A DNA stretch of 64,000 nucleotides from Solidesulfovibrio carbinoliphilus subsp. oakridgensis. Its GTDB lineage: Bacteria; Desulfobacterota; Desulfovibrionia; Desulfovibrionales; Desulfovibrionaceae. Of the stretch, positions 56,365-64,000 are shown in pieces; position 1 is the stretch's first letter; every line of letters begins with the position of its first letter. The notes beneath the pieces were generated by a model. The model was given only the letters and a program-made list of their open reading frames with translations. It was not told the origin of the DNA and ran no database searches. The stretch lies in NCBI RefSeq assembly GCF_000177215.2, contig NZ_CM001368.1:3992125-4056124 (forward strand), given 5' to 3'. Both the position numbers and the translations under genes were made by a program.

Positions 56365-56520
56365 TGGCAAAACGGCCCCAGGGGCCGGCCGGACCGCCGT
56401 TTCCACTGCGAGGGCGGGGGGCTGGTTCTTCGGGCCGTTTTTTCGTATGAAGCGGCCCGCCGGCGTGCATGCCGGCCGTCGCCGCTTTCGGCCGTCACAT
56501 CCAGCGCAGCAAAAGAAGTC

Positions 56521-58497
56521 ATGGCAAAAGTCAGTCTGCAACAGCTTTCCAAGTCCTACGGCGGCCGCGACCTGTTCAAGGATTTCTCGCTCGAGATTCC
56601 GGCCGGCACGCGGCTGGCCGTGGTCGGCCAGAACGGCGCGGGCAAGTCCACGCTTTTGAAACTCATTGCCGGCGTGTCCGAGCCCGACGGCGGCCGGGTG
56701 GTCCTCTCGACCGGAGCGCGCCTTGGCTACGTGGCCCAGGAGATGGAGGCCGGCGACCTCGGCATGACGCTTCTCGCCTGGGTCATGGCCGCTTTGCCGT
56801 CCTGGAAGGAGTTCTGGGTCCGCTACGACGCGGCCGTGGCTGCCGGCGACCAGGCGACGCTGGCGGTCCTTGCCGCCGAGCAGACGAGCCTCGAGCACGC
56901 CCTTGGCTACAACCCCGAGTACCGGGCCAAGACCATCCTGACGGGCCTGGGGTTTTCCGACGAAAGCCAGCATGCCCCCATTTCCGACCTGTCCGGCGGC
57001 TGGCGCGAGCGGGCCAAGCTGGCCCGGGTGCTGACGGCCGGAGCCGACGTCCTGCTCCTCGACGAGCCGACCAACCACCTGGACCTCGAAGCCGTCGCCT
57101 GGCTCGAATCCTTTTTGTGCGCCTTTGCCGGCGTGCTGGTCTTCGTGGCCCACGACCGGATCTTTCTCGACCGCGTGGCCACGCACACCCTTTTCACGGG
57201 CGAAGGGAAGCCCGTCTGGCGGCCGGGCTCCTTCACCCAGTTTTTGGCCTGGCGCGAGGAGATGGACAAGCAGTGGGAGCGGCAGGCCGCGGCCATCGAC
57301 AGCAAGATCAAGCAGGTCAACGCCTTTGCCGACCGGTTCCGCTACAAGGCCACCAAGGCAAGGCAGGCCCAGAGCAAGCTCAAGAGCAAGGACAAGCTCG
57401 AAAAGGAACTGTCCTCGCTGAAAAGCGAACGGCCGGACGTGAAGGGGAGGACCCTCAACTTCACCCTGCCCGAGCCCGAGAAATCGGACAAGACCGTGGC
57501 CGCGGCCGCCGACCTGTCCTATGCCTACCCGGACCGGGCCCCCATCTGGCCGCCGCTGACCTTCCAGCTCTTTCGCGGCCAGAAGGTGGCGCTCGTCGGG
57601 CACAACGGCGCGGGCAAGACCACGCTTTTAAAGCTCGTGGTCGGGGCCTTGAAGCCCGCCTCCGGCCGGGTGCTCCTCGGCACCGGGGTGAAGCTCGGCT
57701 ACTTCAGCCAGCACCAGACCGAGATCCTCAATACCGACGCCCTGGTCATGGCCGAGATGCGGCGCATGGCCGGCCCCAAGGCCACGCACCTGGAAGTCTG
57801 TTCCATCCTGGGGCTTTTCCTTCTCGGCGAGGACTACTGGGAGCGGCGGGTGTCGGAACTGTCCGGCGGCGAGAAGTCGCGGCTGGTCCTGGCCGGGCTC
57901 TTCTCGGCCCGGGCCAACTTTCTGGTCCTCGACGAACCGACCAACCACCTGGACCTGGAAAGCCGCGAGGCCCTGGTGCGGGCCCTGTCCGAATACGCGG
58001 GCACCATCCTCATGGTGGCCCACGACCGCTATCTGCTCGGTGAAGTGGCCGGGGAGGTCTGGTCCGTGGGCGAGGACGGCATTACGGTCCACGACGAGGG
58101 CTTTGCCGCCTACGAGGCCGCCCAGGCCGAGGCCAACGCCTGCCGGCTGGACGCGCCCGAGGCCCCGGCGGCCAAGGTCTCGCGCCAGGACGACAAGGAG
58201 CGCAAACGCCGGGTGGCCGAGCAGCGAAACGCGCTCTACCGCGACATCAAGCCCAAGCGCGAGGCCATGGAGGCCATGGAGGCCGAGCTTGAGGCGCTTC
58301 TCGCCAAGCAGGGCGAGGTCGAAGCCACCATGGCCGATCCGGAAACCTATGCCCAGAAAGAGCTTTTCTCCACACTCAGCAAGGAGTACGGCGCGCTTTC
58401 CCATGCCGCCGAGGACCTGCTGGCCCGCATGGCCGTGCTGGAAGAGGAGATCGGCGATCTGGAGGCCCGTCGGGCCGCTTTGGGAGAAGGCGCATGA
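56521..58497 (+). CDS. ABC-F family ATPase (Uup-like)
   Basis: A 658-residue protein with two ABC domains and no membrane part. Domain 1: VVGQNGAGKSTLLKLIAG, signature LSGGWRERAKLARVL, LLLDEPTNHLDLEAV. Domain 2 (from about residue 325): LVGHNGAGKTTLLKLV, LSGGEKSRLVLAGL, LVLDEPTNHLDLES. The linker is basic and helical. The last 110 residues are a coiled coil, as in Uup. ABC-F proteins bind the ribosome or nucleic acids. It overlaps the Nudix gene by four bases. Confidence 0.93.
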   Translation: MAKVSLQQLSKSYGGRDLFKDFSLEIPAGTRLAVVGQNGAGKSTLLKLIAGVSEPDGGRVVLSTGARLGYVAQEMEAGDLGMTLLAWVMAALPSWKEFWVRYDAAVAAGDQATLAVLAAEQTSLEHALGYNPEYRAKTILTGLGFSDESQHAPISDLSGGWRERAKLARVLTAGADVLLLDEPTNHLDLEAVAWLESFLCAFAGVLVFVAHDRIFLDRVATHTLFTGEGKPVWRPGSFTQFLAWREEMDKQWERQAAAIDSKIKQVNAFADRFRYKATKARQAQSKLKSKDKLEKELSSLKSERPDVKGRTLNFTLPEPEKSDKTVAAAADLSYAYPDRAPIWPPLTFQLFRGQKVALVGHNGAGKTTLLKLVVGALKPASGRVLLGTGVKLGYFSQHQTEILNTDALVMAEMRRMAGPKATHLEVCSILGLFLLGEDYWERRVSELSGGEKSRLVLAGLFSARANFLVLDEPTNHLDLESREALVRALSEYAGTILMVAHDRYLLGEVAGEVWSVGEDGITVHDEGFAAYEAAQAEANACRLDAPEAPAAKVSRQDDKERKRRVAEQRNALYRDIKPKREAMEAMEAELEALLAKQGEVEATMADPETYAQKELFSTLSKEYGALSHAAEDLLARMAVLEEEIGDLEARRAALGEGA

Positions 58498-58931
58498 ACT
58501 GCGGACCGAAGATCGTGCATGTGGTGGCCGCCGTCATCTGGCGGGAAGGGCGCTACCTCGGCGTGCGCCGGCCCGAGGGCAAGCCCCTGGCCGGAGCCTA
58601 CGAGTTTCCCGGCGGCAAGATCGAGCCCGACGAATCGCCCCGGGCGGCGCTGGTGCGGGAACTGGCCGAGGAACTGGGCATCACGCCGACCGCAATTGCC
58701 TTTTTCAGGGAAAAAGCGCATGCTTACGAACATATTTCCGTCCATCTTCATTTTTTTCACGTCCGCGCCTTCCTTGGAGAACCGGCGGCCCTGGAAGGCC
58801 AGGAGATGGAATGGCTGACGCCGCAGGACGGTCTGGCCCGTCCGTTTCTGGAAGCGGACCGGGATGTTGTCGCGGAACTGGCCGAAGTCGCCGCTTTCGG
58901 GCAGAAGGATGTTCGGCCTGACGTCGGCTAG
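58494..58931 (+). CDS. Nudix hydrolase, MutT-like
   Basis: A 145-residue protein with VVAAVIWREGRYLGVRRP and the Nudix box GGKIEPDESPRAALVRELAEELGI (residues 36-59: G-x5-E-x7-R-E-U-x-E-E-x-G-U). It is closest to 8-oxo-dGTP diphosphatases of the MutT type by the YEFPGGK opening. Other substrates are possible. Coupled to the ABC-F gene. Confidence 0.92.
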   Translation: MNCGPKIVHVVAAVIWREGRYLGVRRPEGKPLAGAYEFPGGKIEPDESPRAALVRELAEELGITPTAIAFFREKAHAYEHISVHLHFFHVRAFLGEPAALEGQEMEWLTPQDGLARPFLEADRDVVAELAEVAAFGQKDVRPDVG

Positions 58932-58982
58932 CCCGGAAGCCGTGAAGCGCCCGCCAGCCCTCACCATGACCAAGGAGACCGC

Positions 58983-59855
58983 GTGCGAATCGGGGAGTTG
59001 ATCGAAGCGAAGCGGCCGTTCGTGTCGCTGGAGTTTTTCCCGCCCAAGGAGCGCGAGGCCTGGGCCGGTTTTTTCGACGTCGTGGAGCGGCTTTTGCCCG
59101 TGCGGCCGCTGTTCGTGTCCGTGACCTACGGAGCCGGCGGCAGCACCCACGCCCACACCCTGGAAATCGTCTCCCGCCTCAAAACCGCCTACGGCCTCGA
59201 GCCCATGGCCCATCTCACCTGCGTCGGGGCGAGCAGGGAGAAGATCCGGGGCTTTCTGGACGGCCTGGCGGCGGCCGGCGTGGACAACGTCCTGGCCCTG
59301 CGCGGCGATCCGCCCAAGGGACAGGAGCAGTTCGTCCCGGACTCCGAAGACTTCCAGCACGCCTCCGATCTGGTGGCCTTCATCCGCCGCGAATATCCGG
59401 CCCTGGCCATCGGCGTGGCCGGCTATCCCGAGTGCCATCCCGAGGCCCCGTCGGCCCGGGCGGACCTGGATTTCCTGCGCCAAAAGATTGCCCTTGGCGG
59501 CGATTTCACCGTGACCCAGCTTTTTTTCGATAACGACTGTTATTTCGCTTTCGTGGACAAGGTGCGCGGCATGGGCATCACCGTGCCCATCGTGCCGGGC
59601 GTGCTGCCGGTCATGAGCCTGGCCAGCGTCAAGCGGCTGTCCAGCCTTTGCGGCGCGAGCCTGCCGCCGGCCTATCTGGCCGCGCTGGAAGCCGCCGACG
59701 CGGCCGGGGGCCCGGCGGCCGTGGCCGAGGTCGGCATTGCCCACGCCCGCAAACAGGCCCAGGATCTCATCGACCGGGGGGCGCCGGGCGTGCACCTCTA
59801 CACGCTCAACAAGGCCGAGGCCGTGCTCTCCATCGTCTCGGGCCTGACCATGTAA
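58983..59855 (+). CDS. metF: Methylenetetrahydrofolate reductase
   Basis: A 290-residue TIM-barrel flavoenzyme with GTG start (AAGGAGACC upstream). FVSLEFFPPKEREAW holds the Glu that acts in catalysis, FVSVTYGAGGSTHAHTLEIVSRL the folate site, MAHLTCVGASREKIRGFL and VLALRGDPPKGQ the FAD site, and FTVTQLFFDNDCYFAFVDK a later motif. It makes 5-methyl-THF for methionine; in sulfate reducers it can also serve the C1 branch of carbon metabolism. Confidence 0.95.
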   Translation: MRIGELIEAKRPFVSLEFFPPKEREAWAGFFDVVERLLPVRPLFVSVTYGAGGSTHAHTLEIVSRLKTAYGLEPMAHLTCVGASREKIRGFLDGLAAAGVDNVLALRGDPPKGQEQFVPDSEDFQHASDLVAFIRREYPALAIGVAGYPECHPEAPSARADLDFLRQKIALGGDFTVTQLFFDNDCYFAFVDKVRGMGITVPIVPGVLPVMSLASVKRLSSLCGASLPPAYLAALEAADAAGGPAAVAEVGIAHARKQAQDLIDRGAPGVHLYTLNKAEAVLSIVSGLTM

Positions 59856-59934
59856 CACCCTTCCGGCGCACTCTTGCGCGGTCCCTGGCTGTACCCAGGG
59901 CCGCGCCCCACGCCGGAATGCGACCAATATTTTC

Positions 59935-60011
59935 AGGGGGTCCGGGGGGGATGATCCCCCCCGGCGGAGAGGTCCAGGAGAGGCAGAGCCTCTCCTGGCC
60001 GCCGGAGGCAT
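59935..60011 (-). repeat. Palindromic repeat family 1, long form, copy E
   Basis: Same long form as copy D: core CCGGGGGGG-ATGATC-CCCCCCCGG, insert CCAGGAGAGGC/GCCTCTCCTGG, then GCCGCCGGAGGC. 27 bp before asd, reverse orientation. Confidence 0.9.
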
Positions 60012-60037
60012 TCTTTCTTCAACAGATGGAGGACGGT

Positions 60038-61069
60038 ATGGGCAGGGGCGAATGGGTTGTGGCCGTGGCCGGGGCCACGGGAGCCGTGGGACGGGAGATG
60101 CTGAAAACCCTCGAACAGCGGCAGTTTCCGGCCAAGACCATCAAGGCCTTGGCCTCCTCGCGTTCGGCCGGCACCACGGTGCCGTACGCCGACACCGAGC
60201 TGACCGTCGAGGAGATGACGGAAGATTCCTTTGAAGGCGTCGATATCGCGCTCTTTTCGGCCGGCGGCTCCACCTCGAAGAAATTCGCGCCCTTTGCCGT
60301 CAAGGCCGGCTGCGTGGTCATCGACAATTCGAGCGCCTGGCGCATGGACCCGGAAGTGCCGCTGGTCGTGCCCGAGGTCAACCCGCAGGACGTGGACTGG
60401 CACAACGGCATCATCGCCAACCCCAACTGCTCGACCATCCAGATGGTGGTGGCCTTGAAGCCCCTGCACGACGTCGCGAAAATCAAACGCGTCATCGTCT
60501 CCACCTACCAGGCCGTGTCCGGCACCGGCCAGAAGGCCATCGCCGAACTCGAAACCCAGGTCCGCCAGCTTTTCCACATGCAGGACCCGGACGTGAAGGT
60601 CTATCCGCACCAGATCGCGTTCAACTGCCTGCCCCAGATCGATGTCTTCACCGACGGCGACTACACCTTCGAAGAAGTGAAGATGATCAAAGAGACCAAC
60701 AAGATCATGGGCGACGACTCGATCAAGGTGACGGCCACCACCGTGCGCGTGCCGGTCTTTTACGGGCACAGCGAATCCGTCAACATCGAGACCGAGAAGA
60801 AACTGACCGCCAAGGAAGCCCGGGCCATCCTGGCCCAGGCCCCGGGCGTGCGCGTCTACGACAACCCGTCGGAAAAGATCTACCCCATGCCGCTTGTCGC
60901 CGCGGGCGAGGACGAAGTGTTCGTCGGCCGCATCCGCGAGGACCAGACCATCGACAACGGCCTGCACCTCTGGATCGTGGCCGACAACATCCGCAAGGGC
61001 GCGGCCTTAAACGCCGTGCAGATCGCGGAGCTCCTCATCGAACGCGACAAGGTGCGGGTCGAGAAGTAG
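60038..61069 (+). CDS. asd: Aspartate-semialdehyde dehydrogenase
   Basis: A 343-residue enzyme. VAVAGATGAVGREMLKTLEQR is the NADP site, FSAGGSTSKKFAPFA, VIDNSSAWRM, and IIANPNCSTIQMVVAL with the catalytic Cys near residue 130 follow. It makes aspartate semialdehyde for Lys, Met and Thr. I chose ATG 60038, since GGAGG precedes it; ATG 60026 is in frame. It lies between repeat copies E and F. Confidence 0.96.
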   Translation: MGRGEWVVAVAGATGAVGREMLKTLEQRQFPAKTIKALASSRSAGTTVPYADTELTVEEMTEDSFEGVDIALFSAGGSTSKKFAPFAVKAGCVVIDNSSAWRMDPEVPLVVPEVNPQDVDWHNGIIANPNCSTIQMVVALKPLHDVAKIKRVIVSTYQAVSGTGQKAIAELETQVRQLFHMQDPDVKVYPHQIAFNCLPQIDVFTDGDYTFEEVKMIKETNKIMGDDSIKVTATTVRVPVFYGHSESVNIETEKKLTAKEARAILAQAPGVRVYDNPSEKIYPMPLVAAGEDEVFVGRIREDQTIDNGLHLWIVADNIRKGAALNAVQIAELLIERDKVRVEK

Positions 61070-61089
61070 GGGCGCGGAAGCCGGGAGAA

Positions 61090-61137
61090 GATGCCTCCGG
61101 CGGCCGGGAGGGGGTCACCCCCTCCCGGACCCTCCCG
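61090..61137 (+). repeat. Palindromic repeat family 1, copy F
   Basis: ATGCCTCCGGCGGCC then GGGAGGGGG-TCA-CCCCCTCCC and GGACCCTCCC. The GGGAGG core differs from the others but is changed on both arms, so pairing is kept. 21 bp after asd. Confidence 0.88.
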
Positions 61138-61211
61138 AAAGGGGTGGACGAACGTATCGAACAGGGGAAAACATGGCCTGCATGTTTTCCCCTTTTGCTT
61201 GGGAGGAAGTT

Positions 61212-62153
61212 ATGCCCGACATTGTGGATACCGACGTGTACCTGAAACGGCTCCTGGCCGCGCCGCGCCCCGGCAGCGAGGCGGTCCTGGCCTTTTACGA
61301 CCACCGGCTCGGCGTCATCGGCACCGATCCGCGCCTCATGCTCATTCCCCTGGACGACCACCTCGTCCACCGGGGCGACGGCGTCTTCGAGACGCTCAAA
61401 TACCTCGGCCGCCGGCTCTATCAGATCGCCCCCCACTTCGAACGCATGGAGCGGTCGGCTGCGGCCATCTTTCTCGCGCCGCCCTGTTCCTGGGCCGAAG
61501 TGGCCGATCTTACGCTTTCCGTATGCCAGGCCGCCGGCGCCGACGACGGCATGGTCCGGGTGCTGGTCGGCCGCGGCCCCGGCGGCTTTGGCATCGATCC
61601 GGCCGAATGTCCGACCCCGAGCCTGACCATCGTGGCCTACAGGTTCCACGCCCGGCCGGCCGAGTCCTTCGCCAAGGGCGTCACCGCCTTTCGCACCTCC
61701 ATCCCGGCCAAACAGAACTATCTGGCCCGCATCAAATCCATCGACTACCTGCCGAACGTGCTCATGAAGCGTGAAGCCACCGAACGCGGCGAAGACTATC
61801 CCGTCTGCTACGACGACAAGGGGCTCCTCGCCGAAGGGGCCACGGAAAACATCTGCATCGTGGACGCCGGCGGCCGCCTCGTCGTGCCGGAGCTCAACAA
61901 CGCCCTGACCGGCACGACCCTCCTTCGCGCCGTGGAACTCCTCCATGGCGAAGTGGAAACGGTCTTCGCCGGCATCCGCGAGGAAGACATTGCCACCGCC
62001 CGCGAGATGTTCATCCTCGGCACCACCAACGACTGTCTGAGCATCGTCCGCTACAACGGCGCGCCCGTCGGCGACGGGAAACCCGGCCCCGTCTCCCGGC
62101 GCATCAAGGAACGGATCGTCGCCGATATCCAGGCGAACGGCACACCCTTTTAA
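61212..62153 (+). CDS. Class IV aminotransferase (IlvE/DAAT-like)
   Basis: A 313-residue PLP enzyme of fold type IV. DHLVHRGDGVFETLKYLGRRLY, then FERMERSAAAIFL, LVGRGPGGFGID, YLARIKSIDYLPNVLMKREA with the catalytic Lys, then GLLAEGATENICIV and GTTNDCLSIV. The group covers branched-chain, D-amino-acid and aminodeoxychorismate enzymes. The setting near leu genes favours branched-chain transamination, but the sequence does not decide. GGGAGGAAG precedes ATG 61212. Confidence 0.85.
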   Translation: MPDIVDTDVYLKRLLAAPRPGSEAVLAFYDHRLGVIGTDPRLMLIPLDDHLVHRGDGVFETLKYLGRRLYQIAPHFERMERSAAAIFLAPPCSWAEVADLTLSVCQAAGADDGMVRVLVGRGPGGFGIDPAECPTPSLTIVAYRFHARPAESFAKGVTAFRTSIPAKQNYLARIKSIDYLPNVLMKREATERGEDYPVCYDDKGLLAEGATENICIVDAGGRLVVPELNNALTGTTLLRAVELLHGEVETVFAGIREEDIATAREMFILGTTNDCLSIVRYNGAPVGDGKPGPVSRRIKERIVADIQANGTPF

Positions 62154-62159
62154 AGAGAA

Positions 62160-62203
62160 GATGCCTCCGGCGGCCGGGGGGGATCATCCCCCCCGGACCC
62201 CCT
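62160..62203 (+). repeat. Palindromic repeat family 1, copy G
   Basis: GATGCCTCCGGCGGCC, GGGGGG-ATCATC-CCCCCC, GGACCCCC, six bases after the aminotransferase stop. It faces copy H across about 105 bp. Confidence 0.9.
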
Positions 62204-62308
62204 GGAAGGGGAAATGGGAGTGGGGGAAACGGGTGGCGTGATGGGCGTTGGCGGATGTGCGTCGGTGTGGCCGTCCGACTACGCCACGCCATCCTTCGCA
62301 CTCCATTG

Positions 62309-62353
62309 GGGAGGGTCCGGGAGGGGATCATCCCCTCCCGGCCGCCGGAGGCA
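62309..62353 (-). repeat. Palindromic repeat family 1, copy H
   Basis: GGGAGGGTCC-GGGAGGGG-ATCATC-CCCTCCC-GGCCGCCGGAGGC. Reverse orientation, 21 bp beyond the stop of the Tim44-like gene of the minus strand. Like copy F it has the GGGAGGGG variant on both arms. Confidence 0.9.
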
Positions 62354-62374
62354 TTCTTTTTCTCCCTTCCTCGC

Positions 62375-63199
62375 TTACTCCCTGCCGCGCTCCATGCCGT
62401 CGAGCAGCCAGTGTGCTCCGGGGGCGGCGGTGTCGCGGACGAAGCGCCAGCGCTCCTTGCGGTCGGTGTTGTGGGGCGCGTCGGGCTCGTGGACGAGAAC
62501 CTCGTAGTCCACGTCCATGACGGTGCGGCCGGATTCCTGGCGTTCGCCGGCCAGGACGGCTTCGACGAGCAGGATCTCGGGCGCGGGCGGCGGCGAGGCG
62601 GGCAGGCTGTTTTTGAGCTGGGCCAGAAAGAGCGGCGTGGTGAAGTTGGCCAGATCGTCGAAGTCGCGTTTGGCCATGGCGGCCAGAATGCGGCCGTAGG
62701 CCAGTTTGGCGCCGGCCAGGAATTCCTGTTCCGGCGTCGCACCCGACGGCAGGGGACCGGTGGCACCGGAGGGGGCGGCGGTCGTGGGAGTGCCCTTGGG
62801 GGGAGGCGACTTGAGGGCGGCCCAGGTGGCCTGGGCGTTGGTGTACATGTTGGGCTTGCCGGGCGGGCTGTCGAGGGGCGGCGGGGCCTCGTCGTCGTAG
62901 GCGGCCGGCGGCGGTGGTGGCGGGGGCTGCTGGTTTGCGCCGGTTTTTCCGGTCCGGCCGAGCAGGAGGCGAAGGACCAGAAACAGGGCCAGCCCGAGGA
63001 CGGCCAGATCGACCAGGCGCGGTCCGGTGAAGTCGTCGCCGCGAAAGACGCTGCCGAGCAGGCCGCCGGTCAGCAGGTCCTCGGCCCGGGCCGGGGAGGG
63101 CAGGGCCAGGGCCAGCCCGACGGCGGCGGCCAGGGTGCGGCTGGGGATGCGGGAGAGGAGGGCGGCCAGGGCCTTGGGGGAGCCGGGGTGCGTGTCCAT
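62375..63199 (-). CDS. Tim44-like domain membrane protein
   Basis: A 274-residue protein. Residues 20-45 are a signal peptide (AAAVGLALALPSPARA). Residues 65-90 are a membrane segment (LVDLAVLGLALFLVLRLLLG). A Pro-rich linker follows. Residues 150-270 are a Tim44/MBA1-like domain: FLAGAKLAYGRILAAMAKRDFDDLANFTTPLFLAQLKN and a terminal WRFVRDTAAPGAHWLLDGME. The bacterial group is of unknown function and is thought to bind membrane or nascent proteins. Confidence 0.83.
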   Translation of the reverse strand: MDTHPGSPKALAALLSRIPSRTLAAAVGLALALPSPARAEDLLTGGLLGSVFRGDDFTGPRLVDLAVLGLALFLVLRLLLGRTGKTGANQQPPPPPPPAAYDDEAPPPLDSPPGKPNMYTNAQATWAALKSPPPKGTPTTAAPSGATGPLPSGATPEQEFLAGAKLAYGRILAAMAKRDFDDLANFTTPLFLAQLKNSLPASPPPAPEILLVEAVLAGERQESGRTVMDVDYEVLVHEPDAPHNTDRKERWRFVRDTAAPGAHWLLDGMERGRE

Positions 63200-63331
63200 G
63201 CTGCCTGTGTGGCAAAGGGGGGCGGGCAAGTCAATGCGCCGGCTTTGACAAGGTGGAAAAAATGCTGACACCCCGGCCGGCCCGGCCGGACGGACAGGCC
63301 CGGGAACCGGGCCTTCGGGCCGGAGCCGGGT

Positions 63332-63346
63332 TGGCATGTCCTTTGC
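63332..63346 (+). promoter_or_regulatory. Sigma-54 promoter of the chemoreceptor gene
   Basis: TGGCATG-TCCT-TTGC keeps GG and GC at the required 24/12 spacing. The start codon is about 126 bp downstream. One mismatch (TGGCATG for TGGCACG). Confidence 0.78.
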
Positions 63347-63472
63347 GTGAAGCGTATTCCCGGCCAGAACGATGGGGATGGGCCTCATGACATTCGTTGC
63401 GGTATGGCGTATCGCCTATCGGCTAGGCGATGCATGGCGAAGGCGGGTCGCGGGGAACCAAGGGGGGATGTG

Positions 63473-64000
63473 ATGGGCGTGCGACGCAAACTGTATCTGT
63501 TGCTCGGTGTGTGCGTGCTGGGATTTTGCTGCGCGTTTGCGGCGGATCGGATAGGAAGTTACTATGCCGCGAAATTCCAGGAGCTTGAAGGCCTGGCCGC
63601 CAATGCCTATCTGGAAATCCTGCAGGCCCGGCGCGAGGAGAAGAATTTCCTCATGCGCATGGACCCGGCCTATATCGAGCCGGCCTTGCGCCATGCCGAC
63701 AAGGTGCGGGACGACATCGGCCGCCTCTCCGGACTGGACGGGGCCCTGGCCGGCGAGGCCCGGGAGGCCCTGGCCGAGCTCGCCGCCTACCGCAAGGGTT
63801 TCGAGGAGCTGGTCGGGATTGCGCGGATCAAGGGATTTAACGAGAACGAAGGCCTGATGCGCGATTTCGTCTACGCCGCCCGGGATCTGGACGAAAAGTT
63901 CAAGCCCGTGACGGACAAGGATTTCCAGATCCTGCTGTTGACCATCCGCCGGCATGAGAAGAACTGGCAACTGCGCGACGAGGCCGGCTACGTGGAAAAG
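63473..64000 (+). CDS. Methyl-accepting chemotaxis protein, N-terminal part
   Basis: The frame opens at ATG 63473 (GGGGGG upstream) and is still open at the window edge after 176 residues. Residues 7-24 are a membrane segment (LYLLLGVCVLGFCCAFAA). A long helical sensor follows: EILQARREEKNFLMRMD, VRDDIGRLSGL, and KDFQILLLTIRRHEKNW. The EKNFL and RRHEKNW pair marks helical-bundle sensors of the HBM type. The HAMP and signalling domains lie outside. Ligand unknown. Probably sigma-54 dependent. Confidence 0.82.
   Translation, partial: MGVRRKLYLLLGVCVLGFCCAFAADRIGSYYAAKFQELEGLAANAYLEILQARREEKNFLMRMDPAYIEPALRHADKVRDDIGRLSGLDGALAGEAREALAELAAYRKGFEELVGIARIKGFNENEGLMRDFVYAARDLDEKFKPVTDKDFQILLLTIRRHEKNWQLRDEAGYVEK

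Noticed and set aside
54157-57603. 1148-codon minus-strand frame over leuD, leuB and the ABC-F gene
   Set aside because: Antisense to three well-defined enzymes; composition typical of GC-rich shadow frames.
58932-60037. SAM or lysine riboswitch ahead of metF or asd
   Set aside because: The metF leader is only 51 bp. The asd leader is filled by repeat copy E, and no riboswitch core was seen.
63416-63970. 184-codon minus-strand frame at the right edge
   Set aside because: Antisense to the chemoreceptor start, which has a membrane anchor, a ribosome site and a sigma-54 promoter.

Overview
The window is high-GC chromosomal DNA from a sulfate reducer of the Desulfovibrionaceae (Desulfovibrio/Solidesulfovibrio type). 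The evidence is a dsrC gene of 105 codons with both C-terminal redox cysteines, a psd-pssA-leuA-leuC-leuD-leuB run like that in Desulfovibrio, and a sigma-54 promoter in front of a chemoreceptor. Genus-level placement is an inference.

Region 1 (1 to about 22,711) is the regulatory, replication, recombination and integration part of a temperate prophage that continues off the left edge. It ends at the 3' end of a tRNA-Asp gene beside a tyrosine integrase, so the right attachment site is probably in that tRNA. A LexA-like repressor (8380-9105, +) and a small Cro-like regulator (7881-8276, -) diverge from about 100 bp that hold two copies of an operator of the form TACCC-N6-GGGTA. A second operator pair lies 2 kb away, upstream of an AntA/P63C antirepressor-like gene. 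The leftward arm (8276 to 1489) carries replication and DNA-handling genes: CII-like protein, replication protein, dNTP diphosphohydrolase-like protein, SSB, HU and a DUF1064 nuclease. The rightward arm (12.4 to 22.7 kb) carries YqaJ exonuclease, RecT annealing protein, RdgC, many small Cys-rich proteins, excisionase and integrase. A nucleoside deoxyribosyltransferase sits alone between two terminators, like a moron. The phage ssb gene has been invaded by an HNH endonuclease gene that brings its own recoded ssb 5' end. A tRNA-Pro and a hairpin-rich, gene-poor stretch lie in the middle.

Region 2 (22.7 to 41.2 kb) is chromosomal: tRNA-Asp and tRNA-Val, a lipase-like hydrolase, a PilT-like ATPase, a large alpha-2-macroglobulin, ComEC, a Cys-rich lipoprotein, a DJ-1/PfpI protein, a UPF0280 protein, a glycosyltransferase, a MoaE-like protein, and a long TPR membrane protein with a CCHC zinc knuckle.

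Region 3 (41.4 to 49.1 kb) holds dsrC, then a YcaO-TPR protein and a methyltransferase on the same strand, tRNA-Gly and tRNA-Cys, a TPR glycosyltransferase, a beta-lactamase-family hydrolase and a DUF523-DUF1722 protein.

Region 4 (49.2 to 64 kb) is biosynthetic: HAD phosphatase, psd, pssA (phosphatidylethanolamine synthesis), leuACDB, an ABC-F ATPase, a Nudix hydrolase, metF, asd and a class IV aminotransferase, then a Tim44-like protein and the start of a chemoreceptor. The gaps between the amino-acid genes hold copies of a GC-rich palindromic repeat (eight in the window, one of which forms the last codons of comEC). A second hairpin family stands upstream of leuD and after the gene at 30741-31598.
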